Positions 1 through 12,200 of a stretch of 64,000 nucleotides of DNA are shown here, one piece after another. Within the stretch, counting starts at the first letter, position 1. Every line of letters starts with the position of its first letter. The stretch covers positions 16,445,280 through 16,509,279 of the forward strand of contig OW203998.1 in assembly GCA_934047225.1 (NCBI GenBank), written 5' to 3'. The stretch is from Ypsolopha sequella (Eukaryota; Arthropoda; Insecta; Lepidoptera; Ypsolophidae). The translations under genes were made by a program, and so were the position numbers. A model generated the notes under the pieces. The model was not told the origin of the DNA and made no database searches. It saw only the letters and a list, made by a program, of their open reading frames with translations.

Positions 1-411
1 CATTACAAATTACATTATTTGTCTTATTTGAAAGAAAGAAAGAAAATAAATTTATTGGCGCGTTTACAAAAAATAAATAAAAAGAACTTGTAGCTAACAC
101 AGTATAAAACGTTTAATTAAGTAGGGAGTAATCTATAGATAAAAATAACAACACGACAAAAGGATGTAGCTCAGCTATGTGCCATCCAAAACATGCTTTG
201 GTTGGCGCTGGTTTTGAGATTTTTTTTTGTTTGTAATACACTCTAGATAATGTTTAGAGTATCCAAAGCGAAATATTTCGCTATAAATCATATAACTTTG
301 AAATATTGCTAGATTGGGCTAAATTATTGGGAAAAATGTAAAAAATATGTTTCACTTATCTTTCACTTTGTCTTGATTGGGACTTTTCTTTTTTGTTATG
401 CAGATCTAGAT
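1..411. repeat. Interrupted direct repeats with embedded retroposon 3' end
   Basis: A roughly 95-bp unit beginning TAATGTTTAGAGTATC and ending near GGCTAAAT occurs at about 248-340, 635-735 and 832-920. A second short unit (CATTACAAAT.ACATTATTTG) occurs at 1-26 and 780-806, so the start of the window is a degenerate direct-repeat array. Bases about 27-230 hold a minus-strand retroposon 3' end with a (TTTC)n tail, read here as GAAAGAAAGAAAG. It shares GGATGTAGCTCAGC-like and GCGCTG-like segments with the copy at 27.34-27.55 kb. No coding potential was seen. Confidence 0.6.
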
Positions 412-632
412 CAGTGTTTTTCAATATTTTTCATGGCGCGACCATTTTAGTATGAAAAACATTTCGCGACCCCCTACCCTCCCCTGTTTCTAACTTGTGC
501 ATTTTATGTTACACATATCGAATCCAAGCATCACATTATGCGCCTAAATATAACATTTTGAACAAGAATGGTAACTGCGACCCCCTTAAAGAGACCCCCA
601 GGGGGTCGCAACCCACAGTTTGAAAAATACTG
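412..632. mobile_element. hAT-type MITE
   Basis: The element has terminal inverted repeats (TIRs) starting CAGTGTTTTTCAA on the left and CAGTATTTTTCAA on the right (12 of 13 match). It is flanked by 8-bp direct repeats, ATCTAGAT (404-411) and CTCTAGAT (633-640), which match at 7 of 8 positions. An 8-bp TSD with CA-initial TIRs is the hallmark of hAT-superfamily non-autonomous elements. The interior repeats GCGACCCCC and its complement, giving a fold-back structure. It carries no transposase frame, so it is a 221-bp MITE. It sits inside the direct-repeat array and separates its first and second units. Confidence 0.8.
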
Positions 633-1000
633 CTCTAGATAATGTTTAGAGTATCTAAAGCGATATATTTCGCTATATACGAAATATTGCTTTGAAATAT
701 TGCTAGATTTGGCTAAATGATAGGGAAAAATGCAAAAAAGAAAAGTTTCACTTAGCAGTCTGAAAAATTGTTTAGAGTGCATTACAAATGACATTATTTG
801 TCTTACTTCAGATCTTTTCTAGAAAATGCACTCTTAATAATGTTTAGAGTATCCAAAGCGATAACTTTCGATAGAAATAATGTAACTTTGAAATATTGCT
901 AGATTGGGCTAAGTGATTCGGAATTCAGCCCACTTCTCCATTTTATTGGTCACTAACTGTCATACCTACTACAAGAGTTTTTGGGGTAGAGCTCTACTTT
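633..1000. repeat. Second and third units of the 95-bp direct repeat
   Basis: Units at about 635-735 and 832-920 are spaced 198 bp apart. Both carry AATATTGCTAGATT and GCTAAATGAT/GCTAAGTGAT at their ends. The CATTACAAAT.ACATTATTTG motif of position 1 recurs at 780 between them, so the larger repeated unit is about 200 bp. Confidence 0.65.
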
Positions 1001-2745
1001 CTGCTCTCTATGTAATAATTTCATTGCTGCTTAGCAAATGCTGTTTAAATATTTAAGTTTCATTCTTGGAATTAATTGTTTAAAAAATCCTTGTAAAAAT
1101 TTAACTTCATAGCAAATTTTGTAACTGAATTTAGAATTCGAAACTAGAAATGGGTTATAAGATTTTAGTTGTAAAGTTTTATTAGTATTTATTGGTTAGT
1201 TTATCAGGGAATTAAATATAGGAGAAGAGCCTTAAAATCTACAGCCTTGAAAGGAAAGCAGTCAGAGGTACAAGTCAGAAGCTCCGTCAAGCTTAACCTA
1301 ACTTTTAGCTTTAACTTGAACAAACACATTACGCAGACAGTTGTACCTATATCGAGATTTTGCTATAAAAGACCCTACCTAAAACATATTACTCTGCAGA
1401 TTCAACCATAAACAAAGTCCAAAGTACTGATAGTAAAACAATACGCAACTATATGCCAAGCAAGTTTTAACATCGGAATATCGGCCGACTTCTGACTCGT
1501 TCTGACTGTACTGGCAAGTCGCCCATCGTTTGTTTAACACAGGAAATACGGGACGAGCGTTTGTCTCTGTTAAATCTTTTCAACGACAACCACGTTCGTC
1601 TTTTGAAAATTCAGAAAGCGTCTTGCTTTTTTTTTATTTATTACCGGCCAGTAAGATTTATTTAAATGAAAATGCTTCATTCTTATATATTTTTAATGTT
1701 AACTACTTTTGTAAATAAGTATTCGTTTAGGTAACTGTGCTGGAAATTTATTTCGTTTTTATTCTCCAACCAGTAGGTAGCAGAATTAGGGACATAAAAA
1801 AGCGCAAAAGCTATGGATAGTTTAATTTTATTCACATTTATTATAGCTGATTAGTGGAAGATGGCTGTCCGAAGCAGTCAAAATCTCCATGATAAACATA
1901 ACATACATAATTACTTTTGCTTTTTGGATTCATGCCAACTAGAAGTTCAATAGTATTCAAACGTTTCAAGTTTAAAATTTTGACATTGGGCATGTATTGT
2001 GCTGTGCAAATTCTGATTATCGCTTAAACATTAAATCGCAGTCCAGATCGTGGTGCGGATCCATCCTACAGATTGATGATCGATTCTTCACATTTCTTAA
2101 CACAAGATATAACTGTAAAGCAAGATATAGTTTTTCAGATTTTCCTTAAAAGCACTCAAGCAGTTGGTTCCATGAATGACTCTAAAGCATGTTGGTATCT
2201 ATGTACCTTTGTACTATTGTAAAACATCCTCTCAAATTTGTAATAAATGTGGACAATGGGTAGCTGAGCTTTCGCCAATGCTATAATGCTCTTTTAAGAA
2301 AGGTATCATTGTTCTTACCAGATTTTTTTTGTATTTTCTATACCTATAGTATCTTAAAAATCTTACGACTGTGTCAAAAAACGGAATACAGTTCCAATGA
2401 CTGTTTGTCTGTATGTCTATCCGCAGCATAACACAATAATGAGTAAGCCGACTGGGCTGAGGCTTGTATGTAAAGAAATAATCGGGGAACTTTGAGTAAA
2501 GTAACGAAAAACTATTTAGATGGAAAATTAATCTAGGAATTGAGGAAAACCACGAAACTTTTCGATGACGTCACAATAAATCTAATGAAGCGTATTTTCA
2601 ATAACATCTACATTGACGGAACCCGTACATTAAATATATCCCGCCATACGCGGCATGTTCCGATTTCTTTCCGAAATGGTTTCAGTTCAGCGGCCCAATT
2701 ACCGTATTCTATTGCAGCGCATATGCTGAACGTCAAACATTTACC
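1001..2745. other. AT-rich stretch, no gene recognised
   Basis: I see no coding region. A 35-bp segment around 2038-2072 (GTCCAGATCGTGG followed by GGATCCATCCTACA) has a close match at 12646-12678, so both lie in copies of an unidentified dispersed repeat. The rest has no feature I can support. Confidence 0.5.
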
Positions 2746-2880
2746 GTGTAACTACAAAACGGTGTTTAACTTTAGACAGTGTTTAAATCTGTTGCTGTCA
2801 CTCTTTTACAGTATGAAAGAAAAGGCGACAGCAACAGATTTAAACACTGTCTAAAGTTAAACACCGTTTTGTAGTTACAC
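2746..2880. repeat. Perfect 54-bp-arm hairpin (fold-back MITE-like)
   Basis: Bases 2746-2799 (beginning GTGTAACTACAAAACGG) are the exact reverse complement of 2827-2880, with a 27-base loop. A perfect 54-bp arm implies recent origin or recent repair. No transposase frame is present. The overlapping 104-codon frame is just a read-through of the palindrome. Confidence 0.85.
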
Positions 2881-2887
2881 CGTTAAT

Positions 2888-3032
2888 TTTCGTAGGCGAA
2901 ACTTGGTATAACATTTTATATTAATTATATTAAATCATACACCTTAATTATTTGATAATATAATTTAACACTTAGGGAGTGCTTCATATAAATAAAATAA
3001 AAATGTACAAACCAAGTTTCACCTATACGAAA
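2888..3032. repeat. Inverted-repeat element next to the hairpin
   Basis: TTTTCGTAGGCGAAACTTGG near 2888 is the imperfect reverse complement of CCAAGTTTCACCTATACG near 3013. The AT-rich spacer is about 110 bp. This is consistent with a small MITE. I could not define a TSD. Confidence 0.5.
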
Positions 3033-3198
3033 ATGACATAGAAAACTGCAGTATACGTCCTCTGACGACAGACACTAGCTCGCATGAAAACGATTTCGGA
3101 AAAAAATCAAAACATGTCATGTATCGCGAAATAAATAAACAAGTCATAACTTTTAATTATGAATCCAACTTACAGTGGTTATCTAAAATTGTGTATGG

Positions 3199-3330
3199 TG
3201 TACAGTGGGTGGAGACCACATCAAGTAAGACACATTGGACTTTGTAACTAGCTTATATTCTTCTCTGTATTCTCTATAGGGGCTAATGTCGTACTGCAAG
3301 TGTATAGCTTGATGTGGTCTACACTGTACA
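3199..3330. repeat. Imperfect inverted repeat
   Basis: TGTACAGTG..AGACCACATCAAG at the left (3199-3225) and CTTGATGTGGTCTACACTG at the right (to 3330) pair with a 4-base bulge around an 80-base loop. MITE-like; family unknown. Confidence 0.55.
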
Positions 3331-3770
3331 CTTTACACTCTGTAAACTCTGTAAACCACCAATACAAGGTGGAGGAGTTGCCAAATGGCGCTTCCAAAAG
3401 TTTGTGAAAGTTTTATTTTTCTTTGGCAATAAACCGATGTTGCTGACATGCAATAAATGAATGTGCGCTTATTTTCAAATTGTATGTCATTGAACATAAT
3501 GGATGTGTTTAGTAATGTTGATATTTTGCAGAAACAAAATAAAAATTAACACGTTAAAAAACGTTTTGAAGTAGGATACTTATTTGGTCGCGTTGTATTG
3601 TAAATTTAATGTCTATATTCTATAAACGGGAAGTGGTATTATGGTGGTATTCCTGATAGTATAAATACGAAAGTGTGTTTATTGGTTTGTCTTTATTTCA
3701 CGCAGCAACGAAGCAATGGACCGACGTCATTTTTTTTGCATAGGGATAGTTTATGGGCCGGAGAGTGATA
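3331..3770. other. AT-rich stretch, nothing recognised
   Basis: Only chance-length frames on either strand. No repeat with a partner elsewhere in the window was recognised. Confidence 0.4.
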
Positions 3771-3933
3771 ATTGTGTCGATTCAGCGCAACACAACTTCA
3801 CTTATTTGTCAGGACTAAACTTATTTCAAGCGTCCTGTCTTTGTCCTTTCGATACAGAAAGAAAAAGACAGAACGCTTAAATTAAGTTTAGTCCTGTCAA
3901 ATAAGTTTAATCGTGCTACACCTAATCGACATT
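3771..3933. mobile_element. Palindromic MITE, GTGTCGATTCGG family (copy 1)
   Basis: The left end is ATTGTGTCGATTC and the right end is the inverted AATCGACATTAT. The inner arms GGACTAAACTTA and TAAGTTTAGTCCTGTCAAAT are complementary around a CTGTCTTTGTC core. Related copies lie at 9059-9213 and 35174-35322, with half copies near 49870 and 54617. Long complementary arms and no frame mark a fold-back non-autonomous DNA element. Confidence 0.7.
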
Positions 3934-6192
3934 ATAGGCTACATTTTAGCCGTGGGCAAAAGCAAGTTCCTGATAAAAAGCCGCCAATTTAGAAAAATAA
4001 TCAAACATGCCTACGGGTCAAAAGAATCGATGACGAAATAAAATTATTAAATAAAAAAAACACATAAAACAAATAAATTAAACAAAAAGACGACAGCTCA
4101 GGTTATGCTATGAGCATGGCAAAAACTTATCAATATTTTCTGTGGTAAAAAAATATCTGCAAAGCGCTGATTTTCCGCTGATCCTGTATCAACTACAAGT
4201 CAATACAGAATTCGATAGGTGATGCATAATATAACTGCTTACAACTTAAAATAAGGCTTATTGTATTATTCCATGGATATAGTTTAAACTGAGTTTACTT
4301 CCAAGCTAAACTCAGTAAGATCCACTAAATAATAGTCCAAGGTCCACCATATGTTATTTATGTATTATTCGTTACCGATGTCATTAATTTCGACATATTG
4401 TATTTATTTTCAAAGCTATTTGGGTGAGGTTGACCGAATTTCATATTTTACAGGCATTATTAATGTTCGTACCGTTGGCAAGGGAAATTAACTTATGGGT
4501 TATAAAACCAAAATTTAAATTTATTATTAAATCTGATGATTTATGAATTATGTAAATAAATAGGGAGGTATTACTGAAATGCGCATATTCTTCAATAATA
4601 AGGACCTAGAACTAAAAGTACAATATTTTAATATATCATAATATACCGCGCTCCGTTTTGTGTAAAATATCAGCTTTCGTTGCTGTCTCTACAGTTTTGT
4701 CGTTTCACAGTAAACATTTTAAAAAAACTTCGCGTTTAATTTGCTCAATTTACGAACTTAAAAGTCATTGATTCATTCAGAGTGCTATTTTTGTGCTCTA
4801 TAATTGCTACAAACATCTAAAGCTGAATAACAGAATTAACGTTTTGTAACATATAATTTGGGCCCATAAAGATACGAATACATTTTCTATTTGGTTGGTT
4901 CGTGCTGTTCGAATTGTTACAATGTAATGTAATGTAAGTACTGTCGCGAGAATTAGAGCTTTTATCTATATGTGAACCTTAATGCGTTGGAAAAAGAGCG
5001 ATAAGTGGGTAAAAAGAGGCGATAACTTGTACATTGTAGAGCCGAACCCTGTAATCTTTGTAAAATGAATACTATTATACACTTAGTAACTTGTTATTAT
5101 AATTAAAGTATGTACAAAAACCACTCGGCAACATGCAGAAGGCAATTGTTGAATTTTATGTCTGTAAACTTGCGCTTTGCGTTGAAATATAAAACATTTT
5201 TTTTTTTATTATAATAAAGCCTCCGAAAAATAAATTAAATCCCAGCCAACTGCTGCACACTGTTATACTATCTGCGCAGCGGCAAAATTAGTTATCGAAA
5301 CATATACAAATTTAACTGTGTAACATCTACCGACAAAATAAATTAAACATAGCAAACTAAAATTTCTCATGACCACCTGGTTTGAATAATGAACCTCCGA
5401 ATAAATTACTGAACTTCCGAAAGAACTTACCGAAAAAACATAGTCACCACAAAACTATGAACCAAAATAGGTGCGACGACGAGCGAAGTAAAGAGGAGCG
5501 TGTTAGGTTTACTTGTAATATAAAATAAGGAGCCGAGCGAAGCGGAGTGGAGCTAGGCGAGGTCTCCAGTTTTAACAGAATTTATGACATACAAAAAAAA
5601 TATTCTGAGATCTACGATAAAAATAGCTGACAGTAGTTTTCGGAATTTTCAGTATTTCATTGGGTAGTTTTCGGTAGTTTTCGTATATTTATTAGCATAG
5701 ATTAGTATATAAAGCAGGAACATTTATACATTGAACATCCTCAATGAACCAATGAACCAACATTGAACCAATAGAGTGTCCATTATGGACAAATCATGTA
5801 TTCATAAACTGCAAAAGGATAAAATAAATAGAAACAGTATATAATGCCGCTGCTTACGAAAATAATTAAAGATTTATCGAGTAGAGCCAATCCAAGGATC
5901 TTTAAAATAGCACGTTATGACCATCACTAATCTTCTTGAAATATGTTCATACAATTTACATAAATACACAACCAAATTAATTTAGTATGATAGGAGCAGG
6001 AAACTAAGTAATTAAGGTCGAATTGCGTGACTGTATTAATTTTTTTTTCAGGTTAGGCTAAATTATCTATGACTTTTCTTTTCCCTGGAGATTTTTTATT
6101 TCCGTCTGTTCTAATTATAATATATTATTTTTAATTAGTACCTACTTAAGGGTCAATTCCTCAGTTTTATAACGTTCTTTCTTTTCGTTCCC
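3934..6192. other. AT-rich unassigned stretch with a GAGCGAAG-type repeat
   Basis: No coding region was recognised. At about 5462-5570 the sequence is locally GC-richer and contains GACGAGCGAAGTAAAGAGG and CCGAGCGAAGCGGAGTGGAG, followed by repeated AGTTTTCGGTAGTTTTCG near 5635-5690. This resembles a dispersed non-autonomous repeat, but I could not fix its ends. Confidence 0.4.
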
Positions 6193-6425
6193 AGAGTGGC
6201 AGGAGGTACGATCGTGCTGAAAGTATCGCCGTACTTCGAGCACAAATACACGCTTTTTAGGGCATGCAGGTTTCCTTACGATGTTTTCCTTCACCGTTCA
6301 GCAAGAACAAATACTATGCACATAAATTCCGAAAAACTCTTTGGAGCATGCCCGACCGGGGATCGAACCTGGATCTCAAGATTGAGAGGCCAGCGTTCTA
6401 CCACTGAGCTACTGCTGCTTATAAA
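6193..6425 (-). mobile_element. tRNA-derived SINE
   Basis: Read on the minus strand, the head is tRNA-like. Its A box is TAGCTCAGTGGTAGAACGC (complement of 6393-6411) and its B box is GGTTCGATCCC (complement of 6358-6368), spaced as in a tRNA gene. The anticodon stem does not pair, so this is a SINE promoter and not a functional tRNA. The body (6193-6350) contains GGTTTCCTTACGATGTTTTC on the plus strand, a core I associate with very common lepidopteran SINEs. It would be transcribed by RNA polymerase III and mobilised by a LINE. Confidence 0.8.
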
Positions 6426-6429
6426 TATA

Positions 6430-7234
6430 AATGCTACAACTCCGCCGATTCTCTATACAGAAATTAATAACAATTAATTTGTGCCTGACACACGGACTTG
6501 GCCTGAAGTAACGAGATTAGTAAAAAAAAAAAACGAGCTGCATATTTACCATTTGCCACGTCTTTATTGAACTAAAAGCGTCCTCAGTCCTCAAACAAGA
6601 GTCAAGAGGTACGATAAATATTCAAGTAAATTGTCATTTTATGGTGATTGTGCCCACAAATGGTAGTTTAATCTGCTAGAATTAATTTAGATAGCCCTTA
6701 ATCTGTCGATATTCTAACCGTTTACTTTTATTAATTTATTCCGTTGATAAAATATTTTTATAAGTAAGCCACTGACTACAGATCACTTTTGTTATTTAAA
6801 TAATTTGAAAGAAAATGTCAAGATTATACAAGGTCGTTTTTTTCCGGAACTTTGAGATAAATTCTTACAAATATGGCGTACATAATACCTACCTACACGT
6901 ATTATCTGAATTATCATTTCACATCTAAATCTCAAAGCATAAATAAGATTAAAATCGCAAAATGAATGCAAAAAACACCTACAGTTGACGAAAAAGAGAA
7001 AATTGTAATTCATACTGAAAAAGAGCAACATTAAAAATTAAGGTAGGTGGACATGAGCCGTTGCATCCTCTCATTATGGCACAAGGTATGATTTTCAATA
7101 AAAAATACTAAAAATAATCATTTTAGTAATCTTCTTAAATAATTTTGACATTTTGCTTCTCTTCACTCCCACTCCCTTCTCGTTCTGTAGCCAATATTTA
7201 ATATTAAAACATCTGGAAGATCGTCACCACATGA
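6430..7234. other. AT-rich stretch, nothing recognised
   Basis: No frame with recognisable protein similarity and no repeat partner in the window was found. Confidence 0.4.
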
Positions 7235-7445
7235 TTGCTCGTGGAGGTGTCAAAGGTGTTTTCGAGTATGGGCTGTCAAATACAAGTCACGGTCAACACT
7301 CGTACATTCGCGTTTCACCGGCGATTATTATTACGTCCCAAAGTGATGGGTGGAAGCACAATATTCAAGTTCGTGTTTAACATGTCTTCCGAAACACGCA
7401 GACCGAACACGATGTGCCACTACTGGATTTGAACCCGCGACCTCC
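7235..7445 (-). mobile_element. Truncated tRNA-derived SINE
   Basis: On the minus strand there is a B box, GGTTCAAATCC (complement of 7425-7435). The body holds GGTGTTTTCGAGTATGGGCT and CGTTTCACCGGCGATTA on the plus strand. The same body recurs inverted at about 19130-19280. The A-box end is missing because the sequence switches to another repeat at 7454. Confidence 0.65.
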
Positions 7446-7453
7446 GTAAGTTG

Positions 7454-8156
7454 TTAAGGGGCAGGTAGTCGCCAACGACCTCTGTCGGTACAAATATATA
7501 CAGAAACTATATTGAAATAACGTTAATATCAGCGCGCACTGCATTACGACGTCGTCGCTGCATCTTCGAATAGCGCAAAAAAAAATCAATAAACAATTTT
7601 TCTAAGCAATATTTTCCTTGTATTTTAGTGCAAGAACCATACAAATATAGATATATTATAGTTTAACTAACAATATGTACATTTTTTATAATTTTTAAAC
7701 ATGAGAGAAATAACTAAATCAATAGAGTTCGTTTCTGATGACGCTGGGAAGAGGCGCCTTAAGAGGCCCCTTTACACCTGGATTTTTCTTAAGATTCATG
7801 CAAAAGGTAAAAACTGATTGTGAAGTCAACAGCTTATTTTCTTCACCTTTCTTTTTTTTATAAGTATTATCTAGTGATATCTAACTACGTCTCTATACAG
7901 CCCAAAAAGCAAAATTTGATGAAACACCATCATAATAGCTGTCAGGATATCGTGAATATTGCCTCGTTTTTTCACAAAGTTAAGCAAGTTGTATAATTTT
8001 TGTCTATACTGGAAATAAAAAGAGAGAAATACAAAGACTAAGTTTATACACTTTTATATAAATAAACAGTCACCGTTTCATAGAAAACAGTTTTTACCTG
8101 AAACCATTTCACAAATTCGGCGCTTTTTTAATATCTCGCCATCTTGTACCTCTTAA
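7454..8156. mobile_element. Composite dispersed repeat bounded by TTAA (copy 1)
   Basis: The repeat begins TTAAGGGGCAGGTAGTCGCC and ends at TACCTCTTAA. Its left half is related to segments at 21299-21510 and 26953-27180 and, inverted, near 62985-63130. Its right half (7741-8156) matches 62139-62560 in inverted orientation, for example around CAGGATATCGTGAATATTGC. The order is therefore the same in both larger copies. TTAA at both ends would fit a piggyBac-type non-autonomous element, but the termini are not a clear TIR pair, so superfamily assignment is tentative. No transposase frame is present. Confidence 0.55.
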
Positions 8157-8159
8157 CAA

Positions 8160-9058
8160 GATATGGGTTGAAGTGCAGTGTGGGGGAAAAGGCAAAAATA
8201 TATATGAATAAGTGCAGCGAGGGGGATGACCCACCTTAAGATGTCCGTACCACTAGACGACAAAGGTCATCATACCACAGAGGTGGTCAAGCCCACAGAG
8301 GCGTTCGTAATAAATTGTACAAATAAAACTGGTAAAATATTTTTATCACATAGCGCCACACCCTAAGCGGGGCCACACCTATACGCAGACAGGCAGTTTT
8401 ACATTTTTATACATAATAATTAAATTTAGTGACCAATCTGAAATTTGTCTTCTCAATAATAAGAAATAGTAATGCTTCGGCTGTAGCTTGTCACACCACC
8501 CTCATGACGAAAACATGTGTCGCTAAGCGAAAAGACGTTACGAAAAGTCGTACCGGGGCATTTGCATTGTATCAGTAATTTGTTTGTTACCGACTTCCAT
8601 TATTTATTCCTTATGTATTTTGCGGAAGTCCCTGCCTGCTTTCACTCTCCCACTTTCTGGGTGGGTGCCCCTTCATCATAGGTCTCCTTACCATCAGACG
8701 CGGTAGTGGCCAAGCGTAAACCCATTGTGTATTGAAAAAAAAAAAAGTAGTGAGTTGTACCAAGCTTGACCTTGAAATTCAAGCCACGAAATTAAACAAT
8801 CAATCAAATCAGCCCACGCTTTGAGTATAGGTTTCTATTTTCTCACGCCATCCTTACCAGTCCAAACTAAGGCTATGGCTGGTCGACGTTTTCGAGGACA
8901 CAAGAGCTGGCGTTTACTTTGGACAACGTCTTATTTTAGCCAGCCAAAGAGGAAATGGCGCCATCCTTTTGAGAACTCTGTGGCGACAAGGCAATTTTTT
9001 TTTTTGTTTGGTTTTTCTCTATTAGTACTTTTATATTTGAATTTGGATCAGTTAGATA
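8160..9058. other. Unassigned stretch with a possible poly-A-tailed retroposon
   Basis: Bases about 8590-8748 end in a run of 12 A after CCCATTGTGTATTG, which looks like the tail of a plus-strand retroposon fragment. No coding domain was recognised. The 113-codon frame from 8821 has no recognisable similarity and runs into the next MITE. Confidence 0.35.
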
Positions 9059-9213
9059 ATTGTGTCGATTCGGCTAACTTATTTGACAGAACTAAACTTA
9101 ATTTGAGCCTTTTGTCTTGTTCTTTCCGTATCGAAAAGACAAAGACAGAAAGCTTAAAATAAGGTTAGTCCTGTCAAATTAGTTAAATTGTGTTTAGCCG
9201 AATCGACACCATT
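9059..9213. mobile_element. Palindromic MITE, GTGTCGATTCGG family (copy 2)
   Basis: It starts ATTGTGTCGATTCGGCTAAC and ends with the inverted GTTTAGCCGAATCGACAC. The arms carry GACAGAACTAAACTTA on the left and TAAGGTTAGTCCTGTC on the right. This is the best preserved palindrome of the five related copies in the window. Confidence 0.75.
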
Positions 9214-12200
9214 GTTAATTTAATTAAATATTATGTATATTCTGTTTTCTTATACTATATTAGTCTTTTTGTTGTTTAATTTCAGGCATGTTTTTATATT
9301 TGTAATTTTTATAAATGGAAAATAGGAACTTTTTTGCAAGTTTCGTGATAAATAAATGCATTTATTTATGGGATAGTTGTAACTTCTATATGTTTTGTAT
9401 GTTTTTGTATTTAGAAATAATTAAATTAGTAAATACCACCTGCCACTTCTCACCCACTTTTTTCCTTGTCAATTTATTTTCCTTGTAAAACACACATCTC
9501 GGTTCTAAATTTCTGATTCAATTACTGAAGCATAATTATATATATGCTGCGTAAAGTGACGAAGAATTTTTCTAGATTTAAATGTTTGTAGATCTAAGAT
9601 TTATTGCCTTCCGTCGGTTTACAATTTGACTACATAAATCGTGTCGTCAGGTAGTCGTGTATCAACATTTTCGACCTCGACAGTTGTTTATTGAGATACG
9701 GTTGCGTAAGCTTATAAGAGCTTCTTAAACTTTACTTAAGCTTATTTTTTTGAGCAAACATTGAGCTTTGGTAAGCTTTTCGAAATCATTAAAGGTTAAA
9801 ATGAGATTTTGATGGTTTTGTGCTGTGTTTGTCATTTAAGTCGACCATGAAAAGTAATACATTTTTGTTATAAATAAATGTTGTTTAGGTTTCTTTTTTG
9901 CCGGAACGAAATTTTAAGGGTTTTTACTTATTGCCCCCCCCGGCCCCCACTATATCCCCGCCTGCAAACATAACATTTACGCTGATGGATAGGAACAGCT
10001 TACACTTAACACTTTCTTTTAATCGTCTCCGTTTATTCTAGAACTCAAAACACCGGCAGCATCAAAAGCGTTATCTACGTGGTCTTGCGACATTGAAGAC
10101 AAATTGTTATTGAGTCGGCCAACTTTGATAGCGACAGATACAGTAACCTCAGTAGGAGGAGCCGGGTTATCGGTCAACTTATGTACCTACTTTACCTTCT
10201 GTACTTTTATTTATTTGTATTTGAACAGGGCTAATGTTAACTGACACCAAACATTATTGACTGGCCGTCGGGGGTGAGGTATGCTTACTTTATCTTGCAT
10301 GTAGTAGATAGCGCCTGGCAATTTTTTTTGCGTTGTTTTTTATATTTCGGAAGTACCAACTTCGACAAAAACTTGTTTTGCCAGGTTTGATATTTTTTTA
10401 ACTTAATTTTAAGAATAACAGCACACAGCACAATTTACAACAAATATATAAAGTTGTTTCTTGTTATTGCAGGCACTTGGAAGATCTAACTAATTTACTT
10501 CTCAACTGCTTTAATTACGAAGAAACTGAATTAATAATCTCTAACATTATTTGTAAATAACTTTGGTTTGTGCCTTATCACGTGGTTTCTAAATATAATA
10601 AGATTATATATATCACAGTTTTATGAAAATAACTACTAGATCTACCAAATACATTGTAGTAGAAATAAGCTATTGGAAGTCGAGTTGTAATTTGGCCCAA
10701 CCAATTAAATCATTTGTAAACTTTAAACTTTTGCGATTTTCACACGTATTATTAATCGCGTAAAAATACAACATACCCAAACGGCTTTGTGCTTGACGTT
10801 TCCACAAGGACATTTTGCTGCTACATCTCACCAGTTAGCTTGTGACCACGATTGCCAACAGAGGCGTCGAAACGTCAAGCATACAGCTATTTAGGAAAGT
10901 TGTATTTTTATATACTCATAAAGATCGGGCAATTTACATTTTCCTCTTCTTGAAATTGCACAGTCACGAATTCTACTGATCGTTAATAACAAAATATGGA
11001 ACCTGGTTTATTAGAAATATCTTTGCGGTTGGCATCAGCAGCACATGCATAGAAATAAAGGAAAAACTAAAGATTAAACATTATAAATAGCCACTCAAAC
11101 GTACCTTAACAAATAAGCTTTTTTATGGATTGGTATTTTTAAATGGCCGACCAATAATAGTCTTGATGGTTGCAAGGATCTCATCATCGTGATCAAAGTG
11201 ATTGTTGTTCCCACATGACTTCAAATTAAAGTTCAACAAGGTACTTCCAAACCGCACACGGTTCTAAAAACAGTCATTTATTGAAAATGAGCGACTGGAA
11301 CGAAATCGGAATCCAATATTGAATTAAATGAGCATTTTAAACCTTGGAACAGGTAACGAGCTTATATCGAACTTTAGGCCAGTTACTTCATTAGATCCGG
11401 TAAAAACTTGGTAGATTCAAATATACAATTTTCAATTTATGTACTCTAAAAATTACATCACCTAAGATTTTGAGTGTTGGTATTGTTGATTGTTGGCACT
11501 TGGTGGAACTTGGAATACATAATGAATGACACTAGTCTTAGTGATTACACTGATGTAAACAATATAATTTAAATCTAAGTGTAACTAATTTCTTTGAAAA
11601 TGCCATAAAGGTGAAACTGGTCAGAAAGTAAATAATACATTTGTGTGATAGTACATATACTTAATTTTGTGTTTGTTATGCAAATATGTTCCTTATTTGT
11701 CTTGGGGTTCCAAAATAAACCTGCGGGTGCATGACAAAATTTTATTTATCCGGTCTTGAGTTTTGCCGCGAACAGACAAATCGACAGCGAAGCTTCGTCA
11801 TAAACTATTATGTTTTTATTTTACCAAAGAATAATATCATTAGCAAAAACAGAATAGAATACAGAAGTAACTTATTCACCCCAAAACACTCAAGTTCGAC
11901 CTCGGGCTCTAATTCAGGGATCGCTAAAATGGTGCTGGCTAAATATCTCACGGTCTGACAAACTTGTGACTTGGTGCATCGTGTTTGTTCTTCGCTATAA
12001 TGTAGATCGATAGCGCACTCTCAATTACGATAAAAACCGTGGCACTCGACATAATTATCTCGTCGTAAATTCTGTAATTATCGCAAGAGGCGGACATAAA
12101 AGAGGCCGCTCGTCTCGTCAGTAAATATGACCAACCTTTATCGGCTCCATGGAAGAATTTAGCTAATAATTTGCAGAGTGAATTAGTGCCCCCACACTGG

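Noticed and set aside
2540..2854. 104-codon frame as a possible gene
   Set aside because: Its 3' part is a read-through of the 54-bp palindrome and the rest has no recognisable similarity.
6335..6420. Functional tRNA gene on the minus strand
   Set aside because: The anticodon stem does not pair, and the tRNA-like part is continuous with a SINE body.
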